From Austwickia chelonae NBRC 105200 (GTDB lineage Bacteria; Actinomycetota; Actinomycetes; Actinomycetales; Dermatophilaceae): DNA of 64,000 nucleotides. Shown here in pieces: positions 1-10,319 of the stretch. Under the pieces are notes generated by a model that worked only from the letters and a program-made list of their open reading frames with translations, was not told the origin of the DNA and searched no databases. The number at the start of each line of letters is the position of its first letter. Within the stretch, counting starts at the first letter, position 1. Location: the NCBI RefSeq assembly GCF_000298175.1, contig NZ_BAGZ01000005.1, forward strand, positions 372,001-436,000. Direction: 5' to 3'. The position numbers and the translations under genes were made by a program.

Positions 1-347
1 TGACGGACGGACCGATCTGGGCCTTCGCCGTGAGCATCGCCACCGTCGGGCTGGCCATGGGGATCGGAGTCACCGCCACCTCCGTGCTCGCTCTGGAGCT
101 GGCACCTCGAGGAGGACACTCCGCAGCCAGCTCTTCCCTGCAGATCGCCGATGTACTCGGCAGCGTCCTGGGCATCGCGGCCAGCAGCGGTGTCTACGCC
201 GTCACCACCTCGGCAGGTATGGCGGTGGCCGATGTCTTCCCCCTGGTCTGGGTCGTCAACGCCGTGATCGCGCTCCCGGCCCTGATCTGCGCCCAACGTC
301 TGGCACCTCGAGGACTGTCCGAGACCGTCCGGATCTCACGCTGTTGA
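1..347 (+). CDS. MFS-type permease, C-terminal end only
   Basis: The reading frame is open to the left edge of the window, so the gene starts outside it; the GTG at 30 is internal. About 115 residues are visible. They form hydrophobic helices around GLAMGIGVTATSVLAL and VWVVNAVIALPALICA, separated by a small-residue stretch (SSSLQIADVLGSVLGIA) typical of the last helices of a major facilitator superfamily drug or solute exporter. The stop overlaps a TTG that could start the next gene. The substrate cannot be told from this fragment, and the family call rests only on helix pattern and composition. Confidence 0.55.
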   Translation, partial: TDGPIWAFAVSIATVGLAMGIGVTATSVLALELAPRGGHSAASSSLQIADVLGSVLGIAASSGVYAVTTSAGMAVADVFPLVWVVNAVIALPALICAQRLAPRGLSETVRISRC

Positions 348-409
348 CCGGTCCCCCGCGAGACCCCGTCTCTTCTGCAGGTCACAGCTTCCTTCCGTAT
401 CGTTGCGTC

Positions 410-1375
410 GTGACGATCCATGAGCAGTACCTGACTCCCCGCGATCCCGGGTACGACCCCCTAGCAGACCTGCTCCGTGTACTCGACCTGGTCCCGGCTT
501 CCCAGGTCGCACCGGAACATGCCGGTGCCGCTGCTGGCTCGGCCTCTTTGCCCACCGATCCCGCAGACGTCTTCCTCGGCGCCAGCCAACCGATGCCCCA
601 CGGAAGAGTCTTCGGCGGCCAAGTCGTAGCTCAATCCCTGATCGCTGCAGGCCGTACCGTCCAGGACCTCGAAGGGCCACTCCGCAAAGTCCACTCCTTG
701 CACGGCTATTTCCTCCGGGCCGGGGACGCCAACGAACCGATCCGTTTCGAGGTAGAACGGCTTCGCGACGGACATTCCTTCTCCGCCCGACGGGTGCACG
801 CCGTACAGTACGGCCGTCCCATCCTGTCGATGATCTTCTCCTTCCAGACCCCCGCCGGAGGTCTGGACCATCAGGCGGAAATGCCTCCTGTCCCCATGCC
901 GGAGGACATCGCCACCATCAGCGAACGATTGGCCCATGTGCCCGATGGTCTCGACAAGGACTGGGCGGTACGCCGTCCGATCGACATGAGGCACTGCGAA
1001 GGACCGATCTACGTCGCCCCGGCACCTCACCAGATCGCCGCACAACACGTCTGGATCAGAACCCCGGGCCCGCTGCCGGACGATCCGCTGATCCATGCCG
1101 CCGTTCTCGCCTATGCCTCCGACTACACGATCCTGGAGTCCGCACTGCGCAAACACGGCCTCGCCTGGACCGACAGCAGGCTGCGTGGCGCGAGCCTCGA
1201 CCACTCGATGTGGTTCCACCGCGACTTCCGCGTCGACGAATGGCTGCTCTACGCCGAGGCAGCGCCCTCCGCTTCCGGCGGCCGAGGACTGGGCATCGGG
1301 AATCTCTTCACGACAGAAGGAACGCTGGTCGCCTCGGTCGCACAGGAAGGGATGCTACGACTGAAGGAAAACTGA
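410..1375 (+). CDS. tesB: acyl-CoA thioesterase II (double hotdog fold)
   Basis: Hydrolyses acyl-CoA to free fatty acid and CoA in the cytoplasm. The protein has two hotdog domains. The N-terminal one carries GRVFGGQVVAQSL and the LHGYFLRAGD strand; the C-terminal one carries YASDYTIL, SLDHSMWFHR and VASVAQEGML, which supply the Asp, Ser/Thr and Gln positions of the TesB active site. From the GTG at 410 the length is 321 residues, close to the usual 285-300. A TTG at 344, overlapping the upstream stop, would add 22 unconserved residues. Neither start has a clear ribosome binding site, so the start is uncertain. The gene converges on ettA, with a strong palindrome between them. Confidence 0.88.
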   Translation: MTIHEQYLTPRDPGYDPLADLLRVLDLVPASQVAPEHAGAAAGSASLPTDPADVFLGASQPMPHGRVFGGQVVAQSLIAAGRTVQDLEGPLRKVHSLHGYFLRAGDANEPIRFEVERLRDGHSFSARRVHAVQYGRPILSMIFSFQTPAGGLDHQAEMPPVPMPEDIATISERLAHVPDGLDKDWAVRRPIDMRHCEGPIYVAPAPHQIAAQHVWIRTPGPLPDDPLIHAAVLAYASDYTILESALRKHGLAWTDSRLRGASLDHSMWFHRDFRVDEWLLYAEAAPSASGGRGLGIGNLFTTEGTLVASVAQEGMLRLKEN

Positions 1376-1390
1376 TCAGACAGCGACAGA

Positions 1391-1430
1391 CCGGGAGGTG
1401 GCTCACCGCATGCGGTGAGCCACCTCCCGG
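1391..1430. terminator. perfect 40-bp palindrome, bidirectional terminator candidate
   Basis: Two 20-bp arms, starting CCGGGAGGTGGCTC, match perfectly with no spacer; in RNA about four central bases would form the loop. It lies 15 bp after the tesB stop and 16 bp before the ettA stop on the other strand, so it can serve both convergent genes. No long T-run follows, as is common for actinobacterial hairpins. Confidence 0.75.
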
Positions 1431-1446
1431 TTGTAGACGTACCTGA

Positions 1447-3129
<1,683 letters not shown>

Positions 3130-3174
3130 GCTGCTCAGGCTATCGTTCGACCGGCCCCGACCCCGAATCGGATC

Positions 3175-3702
3175 TCAGGCCCTGGCCTCCGCCGGATCGC
3201 TCTCCTCGCCCAGGGAACCGGCAAGGAAATCCGGCTCGGACCCCGGCACGGACTCCACCATCTCGCCCTCCACCTGCCAGGGGTCAGCTTCCACATCGTT
3301 CTCCCTGCCCACGCTCCTCGTGACCGGGCTGTCCTCTCCGTCCGGACGCACCCGGACGAACTGAGAGACACCACGAGAGAGATCGTGTCCGACACCGGTC
3401 GCATCGATCTCGACCCGAACGCCGCTCTTCTCCTCGGTACGCCACTGGTTGACCCGCAAACGACCGGTGACGATCAACGGCTGCCCCTTGCGGACCGACT
3501 CGGCCACGTTCAACGCCAACTGACGGAATGCCATCACGGTGACGAAATTCGTCTCGGCATCGACGTACCGTCCGCTGGCCTGATCACGTCGACGCACGGT
3601 CGAGGCCAGACGCAAGGTGACATAGGCGTCCCCGTTACGGGTGACCCGGCGAACCGGGTCCTCCACGGCATTACCCGACATGGTGATCATCGTCTCGTTC
3701 AC
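3175..3702 (-). CDS. ssb: single-stranded DNA-binding protein, tail-less SsbB type
   Basis: The N-terminal 110 residues form an OB fold of the SSB family (MSGNAVEDPVRR, NFVTVMAFRQLALNVAESVRKGQPLIV, TGRLRVNQW). The C-terminal 65 residues are acidic and proline-poor but lack the DDDIPF-like tip that recruits partner proteins in the housekeeping SSB. This therefore looks like the second actinobacterial SSB. The start was placed at the GTG at 3702 because a GGAGGAAG sequence lies 7-8 bases upstream; the longer frame to 3771 has no homology-like sequence. The product is 175 residues. It follows two dynamin-like GTPase genes, an arrangement I recall from Streptomyces (ssbB with dynB/dynA); that comparison is from memory. 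Confidence 0.85.
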   Translation of the reverse strand: MNETMITMSGNAVEDPVRRVTRNGDAYVTLRLASTVRRRDQASGRYVDAETNFVTVMAFRQLALNVAESVRKGQPLIVTGRLRVNQWRTEEKSGVRVEIDATGVGHDLSRGVSQFVRVRPDGEDSPVTRSVGRENDVEADPWQVEGEMVESVPGSEPDFLAGSLGEESDPAEARA

Positions 3703-3858
3703 AGCAGGACCTTCCTCCCGACAGCCAGGAGGAAGACCCGCCCGGCAGCGCATCAGCGTGATGCACCGCACTCAGCTTCCTGCGCCGGTGCCGACGAGAC
3801 CGGCGCCCCCGGCGGATCTGTGGACAGGCCCCGGCCAGGGACACCGGTTGTGCACGAC

Positions 3859-5532
3859 CTACGCCGAACGCACCCGACCCAGATGCTCCCTGGTCCGACG
3901 ATGCTGCTCGAGGATCTCCTGCACCGGCGACAGCAAATGATTCACCGCGACGACCCCGATCTCGTCCGACAGACGCATCTCCATGTCCGCCCGGCGACGA
4001 GCCGCACCCATGTTCACGAACGGGCGGGAACCCAACGCCAGGAGCACGCCACCAGCGAAGGACAGGACGATCAGCACCGTCGGTAACGGAATCCCGGCCA
4101 CCTGCGGGACGACGTCGGAGACATCCGACAGGAAGGACCATCCGGTCAACGCCAGCAACCACAGGGTGGCGCCCACCATGGTCACCATCAACACCCACTG
4201 CAGGATCGAGACCACGTACCACCACATCGGCGCCCGGTCCCGCAACGGCGTGGTGAGCACCGCCGAGTCCAAGGACTCCAACAGCTCCCGGTTGTCCAAG
4301 GACGACGCGTCCTGGACGGCCCGCGCCCATCGAGGCGGCAGCCCGCGACTCGCCTGGCTACCCACCGAACGCATGATGCGTTCCACCTCGGCGCGGGCAG
4401 CAGGCGTCGGTTCCGGCAAGGACGTCCGCCCCAAGAGGTCCGCGACATCCGCGCTCGCGCCTTCCCGCTCGCCTGCAGGCACCATGCGGATCGCGTCCGG
4501 GCGCACCTTACGTACCCACCGCCACAGCGGCCAGGACACCATCCGGTAAGCCTGGTTGCGATAGTCGACCGCCACCGAGTCCAGGACAGTGGGGATCCCC
4601 GCGGCCTGGGAGAGTGAGGTGACGACCTCGTCGTCCTGGGAGACCTCCACGGAGGCCTCGGCGGTACCGACGTGCGGGACGAGCGTTTCCGCTTCACGTT
4701 TGACATCGGCCAGCAACCGGGAACGAGCGGCAGTAGCCGCTTTCGTCGCACCGGACAAGGCGTCGCGCAGCTCCCCGACGCCTTCCCCGGTCCGAGCCGA
4801 GAGCAGAAGGACCTCGGCTGCGGTGAGTCCGTCGTCGGCCAGCAGTTTCCGCAGATCCTCCCGGCAGGACTCGGCCTGATCGGTGGCCATCCGATCGGCC
4901 TGGTTCAGCACGACGAGGGTCACCGTCTGGTGCTGGGACGCCTTGCGCAGGTATTCGTCGTGGAGAACCGCGTCGGCGTACTTCTGGGGGTCGGTGATCC
5001 ACACGAAGACGTCGACCAGGTCGAGCACCCGGTCGGCCTCGGCTCGATGTTCCGGCCTCAGGGAGTCGATATCCGGCAGGTCCAGAAGTACGAGACCGTC
5101 AGGTACCTCACCGCCCATATGGGCGGACCATCCGCTGCGGGAGTTGTCCTCCGCGCTGACCCGATGGCGTACGTCGGCACCGATCCAGTCGAGCAGGGCC
5201 TTGGGACTCTCCTCACCCCAGATCGCGGCGCTGACTCTGCTCGTGGTCGGACGCAAGGCGCCCACCCGGGAGACTTCCCGACCCACCATCGCGTTGAACA
5301 GCGAGGATTTTCCGGTACCGGTCGCCCCGGTGAAAGCCACCACCGTATGTTTGCCCGACAACGCCAGGCGTTCGGAGGCCTTCTTCAGGACGGCCTCGGC
5401 GCTGGACACCTCCTGCGGAGGTAGGTATTTGCCGCCGGCGTCGATGGCCCCCGTCAGGCCTTCGACAGCGGATTTCAGACCGACCGCCGGGTCAGAGGAC
5501 GACGGGGTGGCGTGACGTTGCCGCCGCCTCAT
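3859..5532 (-). CDS. dynamin-like GTPase with two membrane segments (DynB-like)
   Basis: GTPase of the YfjP/dynamin-like superfamily. G1 is GATGTGKSS (residues 69-77), G3 is DLPDIDS and G4 is NQAD. A long helical region follows, then two hydrophobic segments near residues 438-466 and 480-500, and a C-terminal helix rich in Arg and Glu. The 557 residues fit a membrane-bound bacterial dynamin. Its start overlaps the stop of the upstream GTPase by ATGA, so the two are translationally coupled and probably work as a pair. In Streptomyces such a pair stabilises FtsZ rings at sporulation septa (established for DynA/DynB). A comparable division or membrane-remodelling role here is inference. Confidence 0.8.
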   Translation of the reverse strand: MRRRQRHATPSSSDPAVGLKSAVEGLTGAIDAGGKYLPPQEVSSAEAVLKKASERLALSGKHTVVAFTGATGTGKSSLFNAMVGREVSRVGALRPTTSRVSAAIWGEESPKALLDWIGADVRHRVSAEDNSRSGWSAHMGGEVPDGLVLLDLPDIDSLRPEHRAEADRVLDLVDVFVWITDPQKYADAVLHDEYLRKASQHQTVTLVVLNQADRMATDQAESCREDLRKLLADDGLTAAEVLLLSARTGEGVGELRDALSGATKAATAARSRLLADVKREAETLVPHVGTAEASVEVSQDDEVVTSLSQAAGIPTVLDSVAVDYRNQAYRMVSWPLWRWVRKVRPDAIRMVPAGEREGASADVADLLGRTSLPEPTPAARAEVERIMRSVGSQASRGLPPRWARAVQDASSLDNRELLESLDSAVLTTPLRDRAPMWWYVVSILQWVLMVTMVGATLWLLALTGWSFLSDVSDVVPQVAGIPLPTVLIVLSFAGGVLLALGSRPFVNMGAARRRADMEMRLSDEIGVVAVNHLLSPVQEILEQHRRTREHLGRVRSA

Positions 5533-7241
5533 CGGTTCGCCTTCACCGCAGCGACGGCCCGCAGCACCCGTTCCGGCTGTCCTGTATCCAGCTGCAAATC
5601 AGCGAGCGCGCTCAGAACTCGTTCCTCCTCGAGGGCGTAGAGCGCGTCCACGCGCTCCGCCAGGCTCTCTCGAGCCTGCATGACCAGATGTTCGACCGCT
5701 TGTTCTCCGTAGAGCGTGGCGATCAGTTTCCGGGCGAGCGCGGCGGAGCGGTCAGCCATAGCGCTGTCCTCGCTGGGGAGCTCCGCCTTGTCGTCCACAG
5801 GGCTGAACGCAGCCACCATCAAGACAGTGCCCACGGCATCGACGCCGAAGGAGAGCAGTTTCGCCGTGGTGCGTCGGTCCTTGCCCTCGGAGCGGGCGAA
5901 GTGCAGGATCTCCTCCTGCCAGTCGGTGACGGCTGCTTCGACTCGGGTCTGGAGGTCTGTCGGGAGCACCTCGAGCTCCGGGAATCCTTCGACGACCTGG
6001 GTCCCTCCGGGGATCAGCGACCAGCGGCGTGAGATCGCCTGGGCTGCTTTCTCGGCTTGGGAGAGGATCAGCTCGCGGACACCGATGCGGAGTGCGTCGT
6101 TCAGATCGGAGGTCGGTGCCGGGCGGTTTCCCAGCGCCGAGCTGACCCTGGTGCGGAAACGACCGACGGCGGCTTCGAAGGAGCGGTTCAGTTCTCCGCT
6201 GTGGATGTAATCCTGCCAGTGGGCCAGGACGGCTCCGCCCAGCAGGGAACCGTCGGCGAGGCCGGCGTCGACTGCTCGACAGGCTTCACCGTAGCTGGAG
6301 TGGGCGACTGCTTCGAGCTGCTGCACTGTCTGGATCTGGGCGGAGCTGGCTTCGGCGATCTCCGCGGCCTGTCCGCCCAGTGCGTCCAGCGCCGAGTTGA
6401 GGCTCCGCCGGATGACCACTCCCCTGGCTTTGCTGTTGCCTCCGATCCGACTGATCCATTCCCGCAGGGGGGTCAGTTGTTTCTCCGGGATCATCCCTTC
6501 TTCGTCGAGGCAGGACTCGGTCAGGGTGAACACGGGCGCGGACCGTAGCCCTTCGCGCGCGAGAAGCCCGCTGAGGTGGTCTCCTACGGACACGGCGGAC
6601 TCGGGCGGTACCCGGTTGAGCACGATCGCTACGGAGGGTCCGTGGTCGGCTGCCTGCCGGAGCAGTTCCCAGGGCACGGCGTCGGCGTACCGGGTAGCGG
6701 TGGTGACGAAGATCCACAGGTCTGCTGCGGCCAGCATCTGTCGGGAGAGATCTCGGTTGGCTTCCACCACGGAGTCGATGTCCGGAGCGTCCAGCAGGGC
6801 GACCCCCTGGGGTAGGCCTGGTGCCTGGGCCAGCCGGAGCGTCCTGGGGTCGTGGTGGTCCTCGGTTCCTTCCACCCGTTCTAGGCCGGGGAGGACCCGG
6901 GGGCCCTCGAACCAGGATCCGTCGTCGACGTGATGTGCCAGGACACAGGCCCGCGTGGTCGGGCGCAGCACACCGGTTCGGGTGACCGGTTTACGGGAGA
7001 GACTGTTGACCAGTGTGGATTTTCCTGCGCCGGTGGATCCACCGACGACGGCCAGCATGGGGGCTTCCAGGTCGGCCAGTCGGGGAAGGATGTAGTCGTC
7101 GAGTTGATCGACCAGTTCGGATCGGTCCTTCCGCGCCCGGGACACACCGTCGATGTCCAGAGGCAGGGCGACGGAACCCAGCTCCTTGCGCAGGGTCCGC
7201 ATCGCCCGGGACAGGCCCTCCGATGACACCGTTTTCGCCAC
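5529..7241 (-). CDS. dynamin-like GTPase, soluble partner (DynA-like)
   Basis: GTP-binding protein with G1 GGSTGAGKST (about residues 67-75), G3 DAPDIDS and G4-like LNRV. Long helices follow without a strong membrane segment; only one weak hydrophobic patch is seen near AVGTVLMVAAFSP. The start is placed at the GTG at 7241 (AKTVSSEGLSRAM), giving about 570 residues, because the 47 upstream codons are Pro/Arg-rich and unlike a folded protein. No strong ribosome binding site supports this, so the start is uncertain. It is first in the operon with the membrane GTPase and ssb, and likely forms a hetero-oligomer with the membrane partner. Confidence 0.75.
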   Translation of the reverse strand: MAKTVSSEGLSRAMRTLRKELGSVALPLDIDGVSRARKDRSELVDQLDDYILPRLADLEAPMLAVVGGSTGAGKSTLVNSLSRKPVTRTGVLRPTTRACVLAHHVDDGSWFEGPRVLPGLERVEGTEDHHDPRTLRLAQAPGLPQGVALLDAPDIDSVVEANRDLSRQMLAAADLWIFVTTATRYADAVPWELLRQAADHGPSVAIVLNRVPPESAVSVGDHLSGLLAREGLRSAPVFTLTESCLDEEGMIPEKQLTPLREWISRIGGNSKARGVVIRRSLNSALDALGGQAAEIAEASSAQIQTVQQLEAVAHSSYGEACRAVDAGLADGSLLGGAVLAHWQDYIHSGELNRSFEAAVGRFRTRVSSALGNRPAPTSDLNDALRIGVRELILSQAEKAAQAISRRWSLIPGGTQVVEGFPELEVLPTDLQTRVEAAVTDWQEEILHFARSEGKDRRTTAKLLSFGVDAVGTVLMVAAFSPVDDKAELPSEDSAMADRSAALARKLIATLYGEQAVEHLVMQARESLAERVDALYALEEERVLSALADLQLDTGQPERVLRAVAAVKANR

Positions 7242-7460
7242 GGGCTCATCGTGTCTCGAGCCTTCATGGATTCCAAAGTGCCGCGCCGGTGCGGGGCGTT
7301 GCGGCAGACGGGTCGGGGTAGGGACGGTCGCAGCCGACTGAGGCCGACGTGACCACCATGCGGGACGTACCGGAAGCCTCACGATGTCACCCCCCGTGCC
7401 GATGCGTCAGAGGTCAGAACTTCCCCCAAGGACGGGGACGATACGGACACGGAGGTCCAC

Positions 7461-7715
7461 ATGACCACGCGAGGACTGGTCGACCCGAGTATGGCGAGCG
7501 ACACCCACACCCCCTTCTCCACCACCGCCGAGGCGGATGAGCGCATGTTCCAGATAGTGGAGCAGCAGTCGGCCTGGGCCGCTGCTGCCGTTGCACGGAG
7601 CGATCCGCAACAATGGCTGTTCGCAGAACGTGCCCGTTATGTGCGTGAAGGCTCCTGCGACCCTTGGGCGGAGCAGATGCTCTACCGGGCGGGTCTTCTA
7701 CCACTCGCGAACTGA
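7461..7715 (+). CDS. small uncharacterised protein, 84 residues
   Basis: I do not recognise this protein. It has a good start: ATG at 7461 with GGAGG about seven bases upstream. Composition is that of a soluble mostly helical protein (ADERMFQIVEQQSAWAAAAV, QWLFAERARYV) with no signal peptide or membrane segment and one Cys (GSCDPW). It stands alone between the divergent dynamin-like operon and tRNA-Arg. Coding is supported by the ribosome binding site and sensible amino-acid composition, but no function can be inferred. Confidence 0.55.
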   Translation: MTTRGLVDPSMASDTHTPFSTTAEADERMFQIVEQQSAWAAAAVARSDPQQWLFAERARYVREGSCDPWAEQMLYRAGLLPLAN

Positions 7716-7744
7716 GCCGGTTCCAGGCCGACTTCCCCGTCGAC

Positions 7745-7760
7745 CTGTCGCCGGCGACAG
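7745..7760. terminator. 16-bp perfect palindrome beside tRNA-Arg
   Basis: CTGTCGCC/GGCGACAG, seven bases beyond the tRNA-Arg 3' end and 30 bases after the small ORF. It could end either transcript. There is no T-run. Confidence 0.4.
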
Positions 7761-7767
7761 TTCATCG

Positions 7768-7841
7768 CGCCCCCGGTAGGACTCGAACCTACGACCTAGA
7801 GATTAGAAGGCTCTTGCTCTATCCAGCTGAGCTACGAGGGC
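7768..7841 (-). tRNA. tRNA-Arg (anticodon TCT)
   Basis: Cloverleaf read on the minus strand. The acceptor GCCCTCG pairs with CGGGGGC with one G-T, the D arm is GCTC/GAGC, the anticodon loop is CTTCTAA, and the T arm is GTAGG/CCTAC with loop TTCGAAT. The discriminator is G and CCA is not encoded. The anticodon stem AGAGC/TCTCT closes with a C-T mismatch at 31/39. It decodes AGA, rare in such a GC-rich genome. Confidence 0.93.
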
Positions 7842-8008
7842 AAGCACCGAAGGATACTCCGAGTGCGCGTCGAGTCTACTGGGACAAGAAGCCCCAGACT
7901 GACACCGACGCACGACACGATGCCATACGGTTCCTCCGTGTTTTACAACGGTTTGCCGGGAAAATCCTGGATCTCCGAGGAGTTGCGCAGGACCCCGGCT
8001 GAGGGTTT

Positions 8009-9253
8009 TCAGAAGTACAGCCGCTCTCTTAAACGTGAGATCTCTTGCAGGAGTGCCCTTTCCTGACGCTGGGAGTTGGCCGACGCTGTGCCATGTCGAA
8101 CCCGATGCCGGAGGAAGGCCAGTTCGGTGGCGTCGTCCTGGAAATGTTGCATGTCCGCCACTGCAGCGGCTCCCCCACGGTTCCGAGCCCATTCCCTGGC
8201 CCGGCGACGAGCCGGCAGGCTGCTGAGCATCGTGACCTCCGGCGGTTGGAAAAGCCCTGCCGAGATGAAACCGGAGAGTTCCTCGGCGATGATGCGCCCT
8301 TCTCTTCGTCTCGCCCACGCCGCGAATCCGGAGATCACCAGGAAGATCGGAACCTGGAGGAGCACATACACCGTGAGACTGACCGCTGCTCCCAGGAGTG
8401 CAGTCAGATTCCATGCCGAGTGGAGGACGACGGCTGCTGCCAGACCCCACAGCGGCGCCCGAAAGCGACTGCCCTTTCCTGGCGGGTACCCTGCAGCGAT
8501 CCCCAGCCCGATGCCGGTGCAGACCGTGAACATCGGATGCGCGAAGGGACCGAAGACCCCCCGGCTGAGCAGGACGACGACCAGGCCGGTCGCACCGGAG
8601 CTGTCGAATCCCCGCCCGAAGTAGAGGATGTTCTCCGCGAAGGCGAAACCTGCGGCGCAGATGGCCGCGTAGACGATCCCGTCCACGATCCCGTCGAACT
8701 CGTCACGACGCAGCAACATGATGAGCAGGACACCGAGGCCCTTGAGGACTTCCTCGACGACGGGCGCCACCATCACCGCGGCGATCTCGTGGACACCGTC
8801 GAGCTCGGCGACATGGGTGAGGAAGACCATGGACGAGGTGTTGAGCACCAAAGCTCCTGCCGTGGCCACGCAGGCACCCCACAGGAAGGCTGTCACCAGA
8901 TACCGGGTCGGCTCTGCTTCGAAACGGTCGAGCCAGAGCACGGCCGGGACCACGATTGCCAGGGGAACGAGTGCTGCGACCAGACCGATCAGTGAGCCGG
9001 CCATCCCTACTTGCATGTCCAGCCCGGCGACGAAGACCAGTGACCCCACGAGGAAGAGAGAGCAGAGCGCCCCGAACCAGAGCCAACGCCGAAGTGCAGG
9101 ACGGGCGCTCATGGCTCGCGCGGCCTCGGCCCGCCACCGCAGCAGCGGCCGACGTGTCCGTACTCGGTGTCCGGCTCGAGGCCTCGGGGGTGGCACCGCA
9201 TCGAAGCGGACGGTCATTTCCGGGTGGCTCCGGTCCTCCGAGGTCGGGGACAT
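8009..9253 (-). CDS. PrsW-family intramembrane metalloprotease
   Basis: Polytopic membrane protein of about 414 residues. After a basic cytoplasmic N-terminus come about eight hydrophobic helices carrying the PrsW motifs: VVEEVLKG (Glu-Glu), FAFAENILYF, the FAHPMFT His and HSAWN. These acidic and His residues are the proposed zinc/catalytic ligands of this CAAX-protease superfamily; in Bacillus PrsW cleaves an anti-sigma factor. The C-terminal tail is charged and cytoplasmic. The start is set at the ATG at 9253, preceded by AGGAGG; the longer frame runs antisense into orn and is not real. It is divergent from orn. No anti-sigma factor is adjacent, so the substrate is unknown. Confidence 0.83.
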   Translation of the reverse strand: MSPTSEDRSHPEMTVRFDAVPPPRPRAGHRVRTRRPLLRWRAEAARAMSARPALRRWLWFGALCSLFLVGSLVFVAGLDMQVGMAGSLIGLVAALVPLAIVVPAVLWLDRFEAEPTRYLVTAFLWGACVATAGALVLNTSSMVFLTHVAELDGVHEIAAVMVAPVVEEVLKGLGVLLIMLLRRDEFDGIVDGIVYAAICAAGFAFAENILYFGRGFDSSGATGLVVVLLSRGVFGPFAHPMFTVCTGIGLGIAAGYPPGKGSRFRAPLWGLAAAVVLHSAWNLTALLGAAVSLTVYVLLQVPIFLVISGFAAWARRREGRIIAEELSGFISAGLFQPPEVTMLSSLPARRRAREWARNRGGAAAVADMQHFQDDATELAFLRHRVRHGTASANSQRQERALLQEISRLRERLYF

Positions 9254-9352
9254 GGATGTCGTCCCTCCTGTCCGTCGGCGCTGGTCGTCATCCACGGTAC
9301 CGACAGCCCGGACGCTGGGGGTACCGGTCGGCCGGACGCCTAAGGTGAGGGG

Positions 9353-10003
9353 GTGAGCAGTTCTCCCCAAGACAAGTCCCGTGTCGATCGCATCGTCTGG
9401 ATCGACTGTGAGATGACCGGTCTGTCCTTGACCGACGACGCCCTGATCGAGGTGGCGGCCCTGGTCACCGATTTCGACCTCAATCAGTTGGGCGAAGGGG
9501 TCGACGTGGTCATCCGCCCAGAGGAAGCCGCGCTGGCCCAGATGAACGATTTCGTCCGCAATATGCATACGTCCAGCGGGCTCCTGGACGAGCTCGCCGC
9601 CGGGGTCAGCCTGCCAGAGGCCCAGGAGCGAGTGCTGGACTACGTACGCCGGTGGGCCCCTGAGGCCGGGAGGTCCCCGCTCGGTGGCAACACGGTGGCC
9701 ACCGATCGTGGTTTCCTCGCTCGGGACATGCCCGAGTTGGAGCAGTGGTTGCACTACCGGATCATCGATGTCTCCTCGATCAAGGAGTTGTCGCGCAGGT
9801 GGTACCCGCGGGCGTACTTCAACGCGCCGACGAAGCACGGTGGGCATCGAGCGCTGGCGGATATTCGGGAGAGCATCGCCGAGTTGCGTTACTACCGGGA
9901 GGCGGTCTTCGTGTCCCAGCCTGGCCCGGACAGCGAGCGCTGTCGTGAGCTGGGGGCCCGTTTCGAGATCATGCCCGCCCCGGCGGCAGAGAATCCTGCT
10001 TGA
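9353..10003 (+). CDS. orn: oligoribonuclease (DEDDh 3'-5' exonuclease)
   Basis: Degrades 2-5 nt RNA fragments, including pGpG, to mononucleotides in the cytoplasm. The DEDDh residues are visible: Asp18 and Glu20 in WIDCEMTGL, Asp in the TVATDRGFLARDMPEL region, and His/Asp in GGHRALADI. NAPTKHGGHRA and IKELSRRWYP are typical Orn sequence. The length of 216 residues is slightly longer than E. coli Orn (181) because of an N-terminal extension and a C-terminal Pro/Ala tail. The start is a GTG at 9353, preceded by a purine-rich GGTGAGGG. It is followed by tRNA-His. Confidence 0.94.
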   Translation: MSSSPQDKSRVDRIVWIDCEMTGLSLTDDALIEVAALVTDFDLNQLGEGVDVVIRPEEAALAQMNDFVRNMHTSSGLLDELAAGVSLPEAQERVLDYVRRWAPEAGRSPLGGNTVATDRGFLARDMPELEQWLHYRIIDVSSIKELSRRWYPRAYFNAPTKHGGHRALADIRESIAELRYYREAVFVSQPGPDSERCRELGARFEIMPAPAAENPA

Positions 10004-10137
10004 TCAGGGAGTTCATCGGGGCGGAGTGGCGCTCGTAGCTGCTCTTCGCGCTCACCGGGCGGAAGATGGTCATGAGCACCCTTCAACTCGGGGTACGATA
10101 GTCGCCGCTGCTGTGAACAACGCAGGCAGCGGGACAT

Positions 10138-10214
10138 GGTGGGTGTAGCTCAGCTGGTAGAGCACCTGGTTGTGGTCCAGGTGGTCGCGGGTTCAAGTCC
10201 CGTCACTCACCCCA
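10138..10214 (+). tRNA. tRNA-His (anticodon GTG)
   Basis: The acceptor GTGGGTG pairs with CACTCAC, with the extra 5' G at 10138 opposite discriminator C, the hallmark of tRNA-His. The anticodon arm is CCTGG-TTGTGGT-CCAGG and the T arm is GCGGG/CCCGT with loop TTCAAGT. CCA is encoded at 10212-10214. Confidence 0.95.
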
Positions 10215-10221
10215 TGTGGAC

Positions 10222-10261
10222 GAGGTCCGGTCCGGTCAAATCTTTGACTGGACCGGACCTC
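10222..10261 (+). terminator. rho-independent terminator after tRNA-His
   Basis: 19-bp stem (GAGGTCCGGTCC... with one mismatch) around a two-base spacer, followed by CGTTTCGTTTCC. It begins eight bases after the tRNA CCA and also faces the ABC permease stop on the other strand. Confidence 0.8.
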
Positions 10262-10319
10262 GTTTCGTTTCCTCCGCACACTGCCGGTCAGGGCGAAGCC
10301 GCTAGGCAGAGCGAAGCTG

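Noticed and set aside
9254-9847. Upstream extension of the PrsW frame
   Set aside because: It runs antisense through orn; a strong AGGAGG plus ATG at 9253 marks the real start.
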